NCBI GenBank assembly: GCA_015179025.1
Contig: WHUX01000078.1
Span: 62,001 to 126,000 of the forward strand
Direction: 5' to 3'
DNA from: Terfezia claveryi
Lineage: Eukaryota > Ascomycota > Pezizomycetes > Pezizales > Pezizaceae
Length of the DNA stretch: 64,000 nucleotides
The notes beneath the pieces are model-generated. The model was not told where the DNA came from, did no database searches, and saw only the letters and a list, made by a program, of their open reading frames with translations. Position 1 is the first letter of the stretch. Each line of letters begins with the position of its first letter. Position numbers and translations under genes: made by a program. Shown here one piece after another: positions 1 to 12,000 of this stretch.

Positions 1-513
1 CCACGTACGTCTCGGTAATCGTTTGCTGACGCAGGGCAGGCAGCTGGAGCAGAAGCAGAAGCAGGAGCAGCAGCAGGAGCAGCAAAGAAGCAGACTACCC
101 CTCACTGCCTGCGGTGTGCAGAGCGACTCGGAGGATTTCGCTTCATATATCTCATACGTTGTTGTGGCTCGCCCCCCGCTCCGCTGAGATTCGATCGACA
201 TTGGTCGTGGAAGTGGTGGTCTGTTGAGAACCGCTCATCGCTCACTGGCACCGTTTGCCACCCATTCACACAACCCGTCGCTTGGATCGAGCTCGAGACC
301 GACCCGACCGGTGAACGTTGGTTAACGTACGCATACGTACGTCACGGCGCGGGGATAGCATACCACGGTTGGCCTACGAGTTCTCCAGATTCACAGCATA
401 TCACCTCTGCCTGCCTGCGCTACGGATACAGATCTCACCCACACGGCTACACTGCCAGTCGGTCTACACTGCTACCTATCCTGCTAGGAGAACCGACAAC
501 GGCATCAGTCATC
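1..513 (+). promoter_or_regulatory. Upstream region of the first gene with a GCAG-type purine repeat
   Basis: This stretch carries no convincing ORF of its own. Positions 37-113 are an imperfect repeat of GCAG/GAGCAG trinucleotides. The remainder leads into the ATG at 514, whose context ATCATGTC is acceptable for a fungal start. It probably holds the promoter and 5' leader of the gene at 514, but no core promoter element is clear enough to name. Confidence 0.4.
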
Positions 514-1941
514 ATGTCATTCACGGACTTTTCCCACCACCCCCCCTCACACCCCCGGGGTCTCTACTCCGCCTCCTCCTCCTCCACGACCACGCGCCGC
601 TTCCCCGGCGACTCTACCGACGACGATGACGATGATGGCGACCCTGGTTTCGATATCCCCCTGAGGATGAGACCGATAAACTCGAATATGGATAGGTTGT
701 TATTTGGCGCTGCCGGCGGTGGACGGGGTGGAGGTGGTGCGCCGGGGGGTATACCTGCTCGTTTGAATTATGGGTTTGGTATGGGCGGGGGTGGGTGGGG
801 TTCGAACCTTTCTGGAGGAGGAGGGGGAGGTGGGGGTGGGGTTGGGGGGTTTAATTGGACGCCGCCGCCACCCCCAGGGGCTGCAGCATCACAGGTGGCG
901 GAGTCGGTTCCGAGGGGAATGGTGGGGTTGGGGCAGGGGGGGGATGGGCTTGTCGATGCAATGGGAGAAGTGAGGCTTACTGGTACTGGTGGGGCAGCGG
1001 GGGAGAGTATGCGGAGGAGAAGGGTAGAGGCTGAGTTGAGGGAGCTGAATGATGCTGAAAATGATGGGGATGCGGATGGGGAGGATGAGGATGAAGAGGA
1101 GGATGTCCCGCTCAAGTTGAAGACTGGTGGTGGGAGTGCGTTTGACAGCTTACTTGCTGAGGTTCCCGCAACTGGGTCATCCTCCGCCCCACCCACCACT
1201 ACCGCGAGCGCACGACAACCCTCACAATCACCAATACCAACTCTACCACCACCGCTACCCGAAAATCAACCCCACCCCCACGATCCCACTACCCCAACCC
1301 CCGCCGCCTCCGCACCCACAATTGGCTCCACATCCCCGTACCCCACATCCACCGCACACCAACGTTCCACCCCTCAAACCCCAAAACACTGGAACGATCC
1401 CCCGCAGTCCCCTCGCGAAACCCCACTCACACCCCGCCCTATCCCCCTCCCACTGGACCTGTCACTCGCCGATCTTCCCTGCTCCGACTCCGACTCTGAG
1501 GGTGACAATAACAATAATAACAACAACAACACCGCAGCACAGGGGAATCTCGTCACGCAAGGCGCGGGATCTACTCCCGCGCCGGGGGTGATTGGGCGGG
1601 GAAGAGTCAGGAAGGCGAGGGGGCAGACTCCGAACCGGAGGCTGACCGCCGCAGAGCTCGAGAGTCTGCCAGATAGGGAGTTGCTGGCGCAGGCGTTGGC
1701 GGCGTTGGGCTATCGTGCGAGGAGGGAGGAGGAGGACGAAGAGGAGGGGGAGGAGGGGAAAAGGGAGGAGGGGGAGGAGGATGCTGGGTTTGGGAATGAG
1801 TTTGCGAGTAGGGGGGGCGGGATACCTGGTGTTGGGAGGAGGGAGAGGAATGCGATGGGACAGGATGAGGAGCCGCTGGCGGGTGGAGTGAAGCTGAAGA
1901 AGGGAAAGGGGAATTTTGGGATGCAGTGGGGTGTCGTGTGA
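514..1941 (+). CDS. Low-complexity orphan protein, 475 aa
   Basis: A single open frame of 475 residues starts at a well-placed ATG and ends at TGA. I do not recognise a family. Residues 1-45 are Ser/Thr-rich and end in a run of Asp. A short ordered-looking stretch, FDIPLRMRPINSNMDRLLFG, covers roughly residues 47-66. A Gly-rich block with several GGGG runs follows at about 67-125, then an acidic block, a Pro/Thr/Ser-rich block, and an Asn run (eight Asn) after a SDSDSEGD cluster. Near residue 375 a Leu/Ala/Glu-rich segment that includes LPDRELLAQALAALGY looks helical, and acidic and basic tails follow. The whole is mostly disordered. The antisense and +1 ORFs inside it result from its biased codons. 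The continuous frame and start support a real gene; the function is unknown. Confidence 0.75.
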   Translation: MSFTDFSHHPPSHPRGLYSASSSSTTTRRFPGDSTDDDDDDGDPGFDIPLRMRPINSNMDRLLFGAAGGGRGGGGAPGGIPARLNYGFGMGGGGWGSNLSGGGGGGGGGVGGFNWTPPPPPGAAASQVAESVPRGMVGLGQGGDGLVDAMGEVRLTGTGGAAGESMRRRRVEAELRELNDAENDGDADGEDEDEEEDVPLKLKTGGGSAFDSLLAEVPATGSSSAPPTTTASARQPSQSPIPTLPPPLPENQPHPHDPTTPTPAASAPTIGSTSPYPTSTAHQRSTPQTPKHWNDPPQSPRETPLTPRPIPLPLDLSLADLPCSDSDSEGDNNNNNNNNTAAQGNLVTQGAGSTPAPGVIGRGRVRKARGQTPNRRLTAAELESLPDRELLAQALAALGYRARREEEDEEEGEEGKREEGEEDAGFGNEFASRGGGIPGVGRRERNAMGQDEEPLAGGVKLKKGKGNFGMQWGVV

Positions 1942-4752
1942 GAGAAGCCCATTATTTTTGGAGACGGTGTGGTGGTATGTTAATTGGTATGTTGCAAAAA
2001 GAATTTTCGGGGGAGATTTTTTTTTTTTTTTTTTTTTTCTTATCCCCTTCGATTCGACCGGATTGATGATGGTGATTTATTCTTTTTTTTTTTTTTTTCT
2101 TTTTTTTCCCCCCTCATTATCCACTCACATATCAATTCTCCGCTTTCAAACTTTTCTTTTACTTTTTTTTTATTTTTATTTTTAATTATCTTGGCCTCGA
2201 AAGAGGTTTGATTGAATATGGCCTGAGGTATGTTTCTTCTTCGGTTTGTCTTCGAGGATGATTAATGATGTTATGAGTATCTTGTGTGAGTGAGTGTGTG
2301 AGCGTCCATGTGGACTTTATTGTTGACCTCTTCCCCCGCTAAAATCTTCAAGGATGAAAAATCGATTTAGTTGAGGAAGCTCTCCCACGCTATAGGCTAC
2401 TTACTGTACTTATGTCTGGGGGGCTCTGCAGAGGTACCTACCTACCTATGCTAAATACAGGAGGTTGCTGAAACTTAAATATTATGCATTAGGGGTAGCG
2501 AATTGTTCATACAATGGATTCCTATAGTAGAGCTGTTCACCCAGTGTAGTGATATATACTTTGAGCTCTGGAGCCATCTTTTCTCGGCATAGGCAATTGC
2601 ACATTGTCCAATTGTGCTTGCGGACAAAAATTGCTCTCGCCCATATACGGCATATAATGAGTTATTGATTTTCTTTCTTTTTTTTTTTTTTCTAGTTCTT
2701 TTGTTGAGAAATTCTCTTATGTTATTAATACCAATGGATTTTACCTCAAAAGAAGTTTTGAAAGTCTAAACTTTTGGTTTAAAAGGTTGGGGCTCCTCCA
2801 AATCAAATTTTGACACACCTTCACTTCAATGCAATTCAGCAGAGTGCAAAAAGATATCCTCTGCTGGCTTCTCGATGATATGGCTTCAATTCACCTCTGA
2901 GCCGGCTCGCCCCCACCCACCCCCCCAAAAAAAAAAAAAAAAAAAAAATGCCGTCGGGATAATGGGATCATACATACCTACATACCTACCCCCTATGTTG
3001 GTTATGGGGGTATTGAGTACGTATACCTATCGGTCTATTGGTGAGCATATTGATATCTGTGGTGTACAAGGTGCCTACAGGGAACAGTCCACATATGCTG
3101 TCGTCCCTTCAATTAGTTTTCCAAGTTTGCCTTTTGGGTATCTAAGTAAACCCGGTAGGTTCTCTAGATACTGTACGTAAGGAGGGGCTCACTGTGCAAT
3201 CGGAATGGGCTAAGTCCAGAGTCAGCATACCTAAGTGACAGTATTTATTTTGATTGAGTTTGCAACCACTTGTTTTGTTTTTGCCTACAGCTACAGGAAG
3301 GTGGGGGGGGGGAATCCAGTTGGCAAGTGATGCTGATAATCTTTACTTCAATGACTATGTAGTGAATCAACTGTGTTCTATATAAATGCCAACTAAAGTC
3401 CTCAAGCTCTTAGATTCTATCAGGCGATTCTTTCTTCAAAGTGCATCTCTATCAATATAACTGAGCTTCGGTACTTAACTGACAACCTTCTGATTAAACA
3501 GCACGACTGGATCCGGTAAGCTAAAATCATATTTGCATTCAAGCTGAACCAGCAGCCAATATAGATTAAGGTGTCCTAGAGCGTGATGAAAATCGCAATG
3601 AAACTCTTGGAATGGAATACAACGCAGGACTCAGTGGTTACCCTTCATATTTAACCTCCCGCTCACCATATATTTACTTGTATATCCACTACCGGGAGCT
3701 AACACGTCATGTCATCCTTCGATGTGACCAACTGGTGTGGAACGGGTAGGCAGATCGTCCGTCATGATCACAAGAATGTTAGGAAAGGGAACAGGTTTCC
3801 CCTAGCCAAAAAAAAAAACATTTGATTTGCAATAAAAAAAGAAAAAGAAAGTATCAACGTTAACAACGTACAATTATTACATGGACTTTAAATCCTATTT
3901 TCATGTAATCCATAAATCTATATCTAGAACGTTTCGTCACAGCCATGCCCAACAGCAATCAACCCACAGCCGCATTCCGAGTATCGCTCTAACGCAAAAC
4001 ATTATTTTCCGACAGTTTAATCGAATGCACAGGACACTAGGTAACCTTCATGCATATGCTTTTCAGAGGGCAATATACATTGACTTTTTTGTCATGGAAT
4101 GAAATCCAACAATCAATAACAAGTGGAGTCACCAGTGCTTTGGGGCGGGGGGCTCAACCTCCCTATCCGATACACCATTACTAGTAACAATTTGCAGTCC
4201 ACATGTTAAACTGCACATTAGCACAACTTGATTTTTAGTCAGTTGTAAGCTGATATCTGTTATGGCATCCCAGAGAGAGAGCACATGGTCATCTCTTAGA
4301 TGCAATACAATTCATCCCCAATGCCTTCGTATCCCTCTTATCCGCCACGAAAAGCTTCACCAGAAATATTCAGTACCTCTTACGGACTCTCAGTCGTGAC
4401 AAATGCTCAATACAGCCCGCCTCCACGGTCCATGCTGGCTCCCAATTTTTATTGTGTACTTTCAACCCTGACTGCATCATCATCATAAATACTAGCTATC
4501 TTATTCTGAAACGGTTGTTGTTTCAGTCACGACCTTTACTTGCTGTATGACTACGCTCTTTGCTGATATATTAATGTATGCCTTACAGTTTTAGCAACAA
4601 TGGCTTCTAAGTCACTGGAACAAAGCAAGTATGGCTCTGCTTTAACGTCAATGTGAAGATGTAAGACTCGATGTCATATTTCATAGCTATATGACCTAAA
4701 ATTTTCCAATTAAAATTAAAATCAGAATATAATTAATGGATGGCAAAAGTGA
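1942..4752. other. Intergenic region with poly-T and poly-A tracts
   Basis: No supported gene lies here. Long T runs sit just after the first gene at 2020-2038 and 2083-2105, and an A run of about 23 lies at 2927-2948. There are short TACC-type repeats near 2439-2453 and 2970-2990. The small ORFs in this stretch lack composition or domains that would support coding. The T runs downstream of the stop at 1941 may belong to its 3' untranslated or termination region. Confidence 0.5.
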
Positions 4753-4836
4753 AGGTCGAACTGGGAGTCGAACCCAGGTCACAAGAATGTTCTTAAGTGA
4801 TCAAAATCTTATGTGCTACCGTTACACCATTCAACC
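4753..4836 (-). tRNA. tRNA-Gln (anticodon TTG) with a 13-nt intron
   Basis: Read on the minus strand, the acceptor stem GGTTGAA pairs with TTCGACC (one G-U), and the D arm GGTGTAACGGTAGCAC and T arm with GGTTCGACTC are standard. The anticodon stem TAAGA pairs with TCTTG. The anticodon TTG lies at 4802-4804, and the 13 bases at 4788-4800 interrupt the loop one base 3' of the anticodon, the canonical eukaryotic nuclear tRNA intron position. The discriminator base is 4753. All arms pair, so this looks functional. Confidence 0.9.
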
Positions 4837-5956
4837 AAGGTGACAGTTAATGGTTAGAATGTCTCATATATGTCTCAATATGTCTGCAATGTTGGTAGGT
4901 AACCAAATTCCCACATATCGTAATCATTATGAACTTTAGACATAATCCTAAGCAAGCATTCCTAGATAGTATGATCTGTAGACAGGATTATGCAAATGAT
5001 AGCATCAGAGTTGTGCTTTAACATGAGTAATTTCCTGAACACAAATAATTTTGGCATTCAAGACACGCTAAAGTATTGTAATAGATCCTTTCGCGCGCTA
5101 CCTAGCTAATTCTGGATCCATTTATCAAATACTCTTAGATACAGCAATCAAATGTTCCAACTATGAAAAATTGCTCTTTTCCGAATGCCATTCTCGACCC
5201 ACGACTTAATTAGACTACCTACCATGATGTCTGGGATCACCGTAAAGTTTCTAATGTAAATATCGCGATCAGATATTATTTTGCAATACAGAGTCAAAGC
5301 CCTCACTCAATTTTGTTTGACCAACATTCTTTGATTTCCTGTGGACCACAAGAATCAATGGGGACAGGGGGGATATTTTCCCTTGCTCACAACTTCCTGA
5401 GTGTGCAGCTTGGATGGAATCCGAAATACTCCCTATCTAACTTCCATAATAAATATTGCCTTCGCCTGTTTGATCTACTGTACTCATCTTGATATTCTGC
5501 CCATTTGCACATGCACTGGATCCAGCAAGCTTTATTACGCAGGCGTCGGGACTCGGTACGCAGACAAGATCCTCAATGCTACGGTCAGCAAATAGCTGGG
5601 AGTTTAGCGTAGTCTTGAGGAGGCTTATTCAGAAGAAACAGCGAAGATTCGCAGTTTGGGGTAATGGACTTGCCATGCTCACTCGCTTAAACTTCCGGTA
5701 TATTAGGGCCATTTCGCTCAATATAGCTCACTGCAAGGTTAATCCAAGTCTTGCCGAATGTAGAGTGCTTGAGATCAGTACAGCAAACTGAAGAAACAAA
5801 CCCGGCTAAATATCCCCCGCTACATCGACGAATACACAACACCTCAGGGAGGAGTGAAAGTGTAATTTCCCTGACAAATCTCCAAATACCCACCTGTTGT
5901 GACTTTGACGTAAATCCTCGACACCTTCAGCTCTTTTCGTGCCTTCTTTGTTTGCC
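4837..5956. other. Intergenic region, nothing recognised
   Basis: AT-rich sequence between tRNA-Gln and the first ultrashort insert. The two ORFs at 5401-5791 have no recognisable features and overlap in different frames. I see no gene or repeat that I can support. Confidence 0.4.
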
Positions 5957-5984
5957 AATGATGCCTAGTCTGGTTAATGATGCC
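5957..5984 (+). repeat. Ultrashort insert TAGTCTGGTT between 9-bp direct repeats
   Basis: The 9-mer AATGATGCC occurs at 5957-5965 and again at 5976-5984. The ten bases between, 5966-5975, are exactly TAGTCTGGTT, the core found at the other sites of this family. Removing the ten bases and one repeat copy gives a plausible empty site. The arrangement is what a transposition event with target duplication leaves. Whether it is a footprint or a complete tiny insertion is not known. Confidence 0.7.
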
Positions 5985-5997
5985 CCCTTCGGTGACC

Positions 5998-6450
5998 GCT
6001 GATTCTGGTAGGGAGACCTGTCCTAGAGCCGAGTGGCCAAGGCAGCTAGCTTATCGGCTTTTTCGTTGCCATCAATGCTGATATGGGAGCGACCTAATTT
6101 CCTTTATCGTATGGTACTTGAGTCCGTTCGAGCGGTTTTATTGGTTTTGGACGGGGCTTAATTAGGCTTCTTTGGGAGCTCGATCGCCCCATATGGATAC
6201 AGGAGGAGGACGGGGACGAATGGGACGTGATGGAGGCTTGTTCAATTCTTATACAGACTGCTGGCCGGGAGGGGGGGTCTTTGATCATTCATATGTAATT
6301 TTCTGGCCAACACGCCCTCGAGTATTGTTTTCATTTTGAGGTTCGAAGTTTTTGTTTTGCCATTTCGGCACTTGAGTCTATTTGCCGCGTCGGTCCTGGC
6401 AGATTAACTTGCCTTGTCCGGAATCCACCCGGAAAAGAAAAAAAACTTCT
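5998..6450. mobile_element. Two decayed Tad1-like LINE scraps in opposite orientations
   Basis: On the minus strand, about 6010-6100 encodes an RNase H C-terminal motif with ISIDGNEKADKLA, the same GNEKAD motif seen in the intact copies at the window end. On the plus strand, about 6165-6270 encodes a sequence close to ELDRPIWIQEEDGDEWD, matching the last 40 residues of the LINE at 25.7-26.4 kb. The conserved 3' untranslated sequence (GGCAGATTAACTTGCC near 6397) and an A-rich end near 6434-6447 follow. Both are fragments with no coding capacity left. Confidence 0.65.
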
Positions 6451-6615
6451 ATCTTAATGGGAAACACAGCAATCTTCGTTAAGGAACAGTTGTTTATGGT
6501 CATGAGGTTGTAGATGGGCCGTGGAGGAGAAGAGTAAACACGTCAATATGGCATATCGCGGTATAGGAGTAATGAGTATCTATTTATATAAAAGGTAATA
6601 AAAAAAGGCATATCA

Positions 6616-6629
6616 CAGTCTGGTTGATA
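6616..6629 (+). repeat. Divergent copy of the TAGTCTGGTT unit
   Basis: The sequence CAGTCTGGTTGATA resembles the core of the ultrashort family. The flanks (left GGCATATCA, right CATGATCG) are only loosely similar, so a target duplication cannot be claimed. It may be an old member. Confidence 0.35.
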
Positions 6630-6849
6630 CATGATCGTTGATTAATAATGTTTTCTAGTTATATCTTCAGCGAAGTATATGAGACTAAATACATGGTGAA
6701 GTTCTTCTTAGACCCTATTTGATATAGGGAGCCTGCGCACCAACGTCAAGGTGATGAACTTCATAGCGCAGGTTCCGTTCTCTTTCTTCCTCCTTTCCCA
6801 TACGACACCCCTTTCCATTATACTTCACTTCCACGTGTTTGTTAACCAC

Positions 6850-7228
6850 GTCCAGCCCAACCTGAAAGTCTGCCTCAAGCGAGAATAACTTGAATAGAGT
6901 ATAATCAATTAGAAAGGCCTAGGAGTGCAGGCAGTTGAGAGAGATGGTTGATTAGGAAAAAAAGAAGTGTTTAGACAGGTTTAATCCGAGTAAAGGAGTT
7001 GATAGGTGCCAACCAGACTGAGTTGTCACTCCAATTTCACGTATATATTTGTTGGCCTTTTTTTTTGGCCCTAACTTAAACGTCAGCTTCAATTCAAATA
7101 GAGTATTGGTTCATTGAACAAAAAAAAAAGTTCAGTAGTTTCAACATAATATTGATTGACAAAGGAAAAGAGTTTAGATGGTTTTGAATGCGAGTATAAG
7201 AATCGTTGGATGCCAACCAGACTGAGTT
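6850..7228. repeat. Diverged tandem duplication, about 200 bp per unit
   Basis: Two segments, roughly 6850-7026 and 7065-7228, share an ordered series of short matches: an AATAGAGTAT segment, a TTGATT segment, a GTTTAGA segment, and a shared end TGCCAACCAGACTGAGTTGT. The ultrashort unit sits at the same place in both, so it inserted before the duplication. No ORF is supported in it. Confidence 0.6.
6996..7025 (-). repeat. Ultrashort unit flanked by a 6-bp direct repeat
   Basis: GAGTTG at 6996-7001 and 7020-7025 flanks a segment that ends in GGTGCCAACCAGACT (7005-7019). Compared as 9-mers ending at the unit, the two flanks agree at 7 of 9 bases. A diverged second copy of the same unit lies at 7211-7223 within the tandem duplication. 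Confidence 0.5.
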
Positions 7229-7269
7229 GTCAGCACACCAATTGTAAGCTATAGCAGGTGGCTTAGTCT

Positions 7270-8915
7270 GTAACGAGGCGGGAACGTTGTACTGGTTGCA
7301 CTACCCCTCGCAGAGGGGAACGTTGTGTCTATTGGGGCTCAAGGCCCTAGCGCTTGGCTATAAGGTGGTTGAAGAAAGAAGAGGAGTGGGAGGATTGGGA
7401 GGAAAGAGGGGTACTTATAGGATTTTTGGGACTCTGCCAAGGATTGGGAAGTAGTGTTGGGGGAGCGGGCTTGGCTCTGCGGGCTTGGCTGCTAGGTTTC
7501 CTGGTATATATGTAGTACAGTTGGGGCATGGCATTGCTAGTTGTTATAGTCAGATCCTAGACTCACCTACGGGGAGCATCACTCAAAATATGAAGGGAAA
7601 CCCAGACCTAGAAATAGAGGTTATATATGTACCCAAGCTACAGTTACTGACAGCGAACGAAATGGCTCACTCTGTACAAGCCTCCATGACAGCAAGGAGA
7701 AACGTTTTCGGGCGTATCTCACAACAAGAAAGCCCCCGAGCGTCAACTCAAGATCATTCGATAGAGCCCATCGATCTCTATCTCATATCCCAAATTCAGT
7801 TTCAGGAACCTCTTTACACACTTTTGCCCCGTCCCTGAGGCCTCAGAATCCCACGATATCGTGTGATTCTTCCCTACCATACTATATCGTGTGCTTGTCA
7901 GTCCAATACTCAGCACGCCATCACAAGCCAATCCAAAGGGAAATAATTGCCATACCTCCTGGGCCCCCAATCACCAGAGGGACTCGAATCACAGGTCCAC
8001 AGGTCAAATCGCCCCCCCAACCACACAGTCGCATCTCACCAGATATCGCCATCGCTATAACTCCCCCCCCTCAACCATATCGCCCGGTCATATTCCATGG
8101 ACGCAGCTATGGCAAGAGGGAGGCAAGGCCTTAAGAGCGAGGACCTACCGGTAGGAGCCTCAATTATATCACGCGACGGCTTTACAGGGAAACTCAACGG
8201 ATCAACGGCCACCGCACTCCTATCGCTAGACCTACCAGATCTCTAAATCGAGGAGTGATTATCGTCAGACCCCACCACCCAGCGGTCATATGCCACCGCC
8301 AGGATTACTGCAGCGCCTCCCCCCGATCCAGTTCATGCCCTCCAGGCCAATTGGAGAAGAAAGAGGAGGACGATCTAGACGAGGCATTGTTTTCAGATGA
8401 GGGATCGCAATCCACTTACTCGGAGGATTCCGACGATTCTCCCTACTCGGCCCACTCAATAAGCTCAGGAGGGACTACACCCCGAGCTCCCTTCCCCTCC
8501 CTATTCCCTACACAGTCACCGTCGCATTGCTCAGTGCAAGAACCAGGCTGTGACAGCAGATTCACCTCGGAGTGGGACAGTTCGAACAGCTGGAGCTTAA
8601 GGTAGCAAGCGCCATCAGCAAGGGCTACAACAACCTACAGCAGAGCTTAGAATCAAGCCTGGATCGGATTATGAGGAGGTCAGACAAGAGAAAGAGACCT
8701 TAATGGGCTATAACAGATACCTAGAAGAGAAGCTCGGGAAGCAGAGGGACAGCATGGACAAGAGAACGGAGGCGGTGGAGGCTGGCATGCTGGCACTCGA
8801 TAACCGTTATGCTGACATCAAGGGAGTTCAGCAACACCCACATGGGAGTGCAGGGGTCAGTATAAAAGCGAGCTCACCTTGTTCAGCAAGCTGTGTGCTT
8901 AGATTTCGTGCAATG
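7270..8915 (+). pseudogene. Cluster of broken ORFs, possibly a decayed gag-like or ORF1-like gene
   Basis: Several plus-strand frames remain open without a usable ATG-to-stop gene. About 8255-8605 is acidic and Ser-rich (contains EEDDLDEALFSDEGSQSTYS). After its stop, further frames encode coiled-coil-like pieces, including AISKGYNNLQQSLESSLDRI and, from 8703, YNRYLEEKLGKQRDSMDKR. The order of an acidic, disordered part followed by a coiled coil is compatible with a retroelement ORF1 or gag, but no zinc knuckle or polymerase follows. An unrelated decayed host gene is equally possible. Confidence 0.3.
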
Positions 8916-8917
8916 GC

Positions 8918-9020
8918 ATATGTCGGAAGCATCTTGAGTGGCGAGCCTACGTTATGTGGCAAGCATGCCTTGAGTGCCAAGCTCACTATATGTCGCAAGC
9001 ATCTTGAGTGGAAAGCATAA
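8918..9020 (+). repeat. Imperfect tandem repeat, three units of 34-36 bp
   Basis: Three consecutive units begin with ATGTCGGAAGC, ATGTGGCAAGC and ATGTCGCAAGC, and each contains CTTGAGTG about 15 bases later. The units differ at several positions, so the array is old. It lies directly after the broken coiled-coil ORF. Confidence 0.65.
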
Positions 9021-9025
9021 CTACC

Positions 9026-12000
9026 AGTGGTAAGCGGGTCTGATCACCTCTTGTGAGAGGTACTCTCACTTGCATATTGACAAGTTAGGTATTGTGAGGA
9101 GTCGCAGGGGTGCAACAGGGGCCGTGGTTGCTAGTGGTGCACGAGCTGCTGAACCATGGTCTTTGAAGGCTGCATAGCATTCCTAAAGTAACATTGAAGA
9201 CCCTTCCTAACAGAGCAAAGGGGAATAAGGTTATCCGTTTCCATCTTCTATATTTTGTTTTCTGAAGCCGGGCATTCAAAAGTGACCTGTTAAGTAAAAT
9301 CTCTAGCAACAAGTAGGCAGAAGTTTTAGAGTGCCTGGTGAGTTGTTAAGTTTCGTGAAGGTTGCAATTGTTTGGAGGAAGAACTACTATCATCTCGTTT
9401 CTTTTCGTTAACTAGAGGAAAGATTGAAAGATAATGCCATAGGCATTTTAATACGTCCGCTATCCCAGGCTGTACTAATCAACCTGACTCTAAGGAAAGG
9501 TATAAAGGCATGGTAGCTCCTCTTTGCTCCTCTGTTCTTCTCACAGTGTTTTTCATAGCTAGTTTCTGCACTGTCGGTCAACAGATAACTTGCTCTTTCC
9601 AAAGCATCCCATTATTGAATATCATATCCTTGATATTTCAACCACTTCTCTACTATGAAATTCAATCTGCTCTACAACATAGTTACCCTCAAACTATTAA
9701 TATCGACGGAATGTACAAATCCCCCTTGGCCTTGATGGAATATATGCCTTTCGTTACCAATATCTGTGCGGCCTGATGTAGAAGGTCATGATTTAGCGGA
9801 ACGATGTAATGTCTTGTGATAACACCCCAAAGCGCCTTCTCTATTACAACGCCGAAGTGATATCAGCTGTTGACAAACTCCGGTATATGTTTGCAGTAGA
9901 CTGGTCATGAGACAACCATCACTAGTTGGGGCACGAATATGCGTGGTCTGTTTAATGTGTTACCCTGGACTCGATTGACAAATAGCACAAACTTTCTATT
10001 TTTTTTAAGTAATACATTGCCCGTATTTATATTATTCCCGCAAATGCGGAGGGTATGTCCTTCCTATGGGCTGGTCCCCGCCTCATACCCGGAAAAATTA
10101 CGTACGATGCAAAACTAGAAGGAAATTCGCGCCACTCTGGAAAGCTATAACCCTCTTCCCGAGACCTCCACCCTCCCACCCATGGGCACTACAGCAATGC
10201 GCTTCATTCCGTACCGCCCAGTTGTCACAAACACAACTCGGGTCCCCTCAGCTCTCCCAATCTTGTGCCTCCACCACCTCTGCAGTCCCTAGTCGGTGAT
10301 CAAGCCTCAATGCTTGCCGGCTCCACGCTAGATTCATGTGAATACCACCAAAAACGAGTTCTACTCGTGTTGGTTCTCATAATTGGATCGATGCGGTGCA
10401 TGCTTTATCAAAGGTAAATACCATTCATCACGGGGTAGTGCACCCCTAGCAAGCTCTGTTTATCCCAGAGCAATGTTAAGCAGAAATCCTATGACTTCGA
10501 ACGTCACCTCAAGTTCTTCAGTTCGCCAATGTATACATTTAATAACTATCACCTAATCAAAGCTCGCCGTATCTATATCGCCTATTACCTATAGCTTACA
10601 ACTACGACGCCGGTCCATAATTTCTTTTATTCAATAGCCGCAATCAAGAGTTACCCTGAGACCGACACACTCGTGTTCCTCACGTGATATAAACGTATCT
10701 TTCTATTCTCGACCGTAGGAAAATACATGGTATCCTCCGCATGATCCATTTTGTCTCGGCACATCTCGGCAGTACTCGAGGTAGGTTTCTCACACCTGGG
10801 TTACCACCCTGATGCCAAGCCGGGATGCCGAATTCAGCCAAAGTCCACATGTTGAACAGCATAGGCTAGCTCATTCAAGAGTTTCTAGTAAATCAATAAT
10901 ATACATACCAGTAATGATTCACCAGGAAAAATACATACTAAACAAGCAAATCCCACCCCGAGAACCTATTTCAGGCGTATTCATGATATATATTCGTCAA
11001 AACATAACTACCTCTCCCAGTACAGCTAGCTAGGCCTCTACATTGACCAACTTCCGCACATATTAAACTCCACATGATCGATATTCATCGCAGCTATAAA
11101 ATTAACGAGTAAAGTCAACGAAAAAAGAGCTCAGAAAAAGACACAAACGTGCATACGATGCATTGGTATATCGTAACGAACATACAACGAGAATAAGGAA
11201 CCTGAAAATACAAAAACGTACACATGATTAATGTTGAGAGGCATCAAAGCAAATGTAAACAAAGAACCATTGCGGAATGACATCCAAAGTCGATATAGCA
11301 AGAGGCCAAAAAAAAAAAAAAAAAAAAAAAGGAAAATGAAACTCACCAATGTTCTCAGCAGGTGAGCAAGGGTGGCAAGAGAAGCTTCAGCAACGAATGG
11401 TTTGAAGGCCGCTCGGGTCTCCTCCCGCTCATCACTAATTCTACTCTCCACTATGTCACCAAACATTGAACATCATACAGGAAAGGGTATAGGCTACAGA
11501 ACCAAGTTCCAAAGATGGAACATCGGAAGCCAACTAAAAAAAGCTGAACCCCAATAACACAATGCCTAACGAGCGGTACTAGTGCGTGCATGAGCAGACC
11601 TAGAACAGCGGATGTATGAACACAAGACGCCTAGGAGAATAGATGGAGAACAAAACAGAAGAAAACAAATGCAATCCATCCCCAAAGAACTCCTAGTTCG
11701 AATGATAAGGTAAGTAATATAAGTAACTGCCTAAGATGGTAGCGAGTAAATCTTCATGAAAAACAAAATCGTCATAAAGGTATATGTATGCATAGTGTTG
11801 TAAGAGAGTGTAGCTTGTCATATACGAGTGCCGTTTACCGTGGTCGTTATATGGACATAGGAAAGTCGTTAGTAATTATCGTTTAACCCTTCTTTACTCG
11901 GTATGTGGTAGCGTCTTGGGGCCCTAGACTGTGAGACATGTATGAGAATATCCAGGAAAGTTGAGATATCAATCCCATCCGTGAGAATGAAGACGGGTAA

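Noticed and set aside
768..1199. Minus-strand ORF of 143 codons
   Set aside because: It is antisense to the Gly-rich part of the first gene and mirrors its biased codons.
6616..7020. A 405-bp element bounded by CAGTCTGGTT and its inverse
   Set aside because: The outer flanks do not match, and the right unit is repeated at the same place in the tandem duplicate, so it is not a terminus of this segment.
9510..9776. Small secreted protein candidate of 88 residues
   Set aside because: The signal-peptide-like start is the only support; the remainder lacks Cys pairs or a recognisable pattern and the region is non-coding in character.
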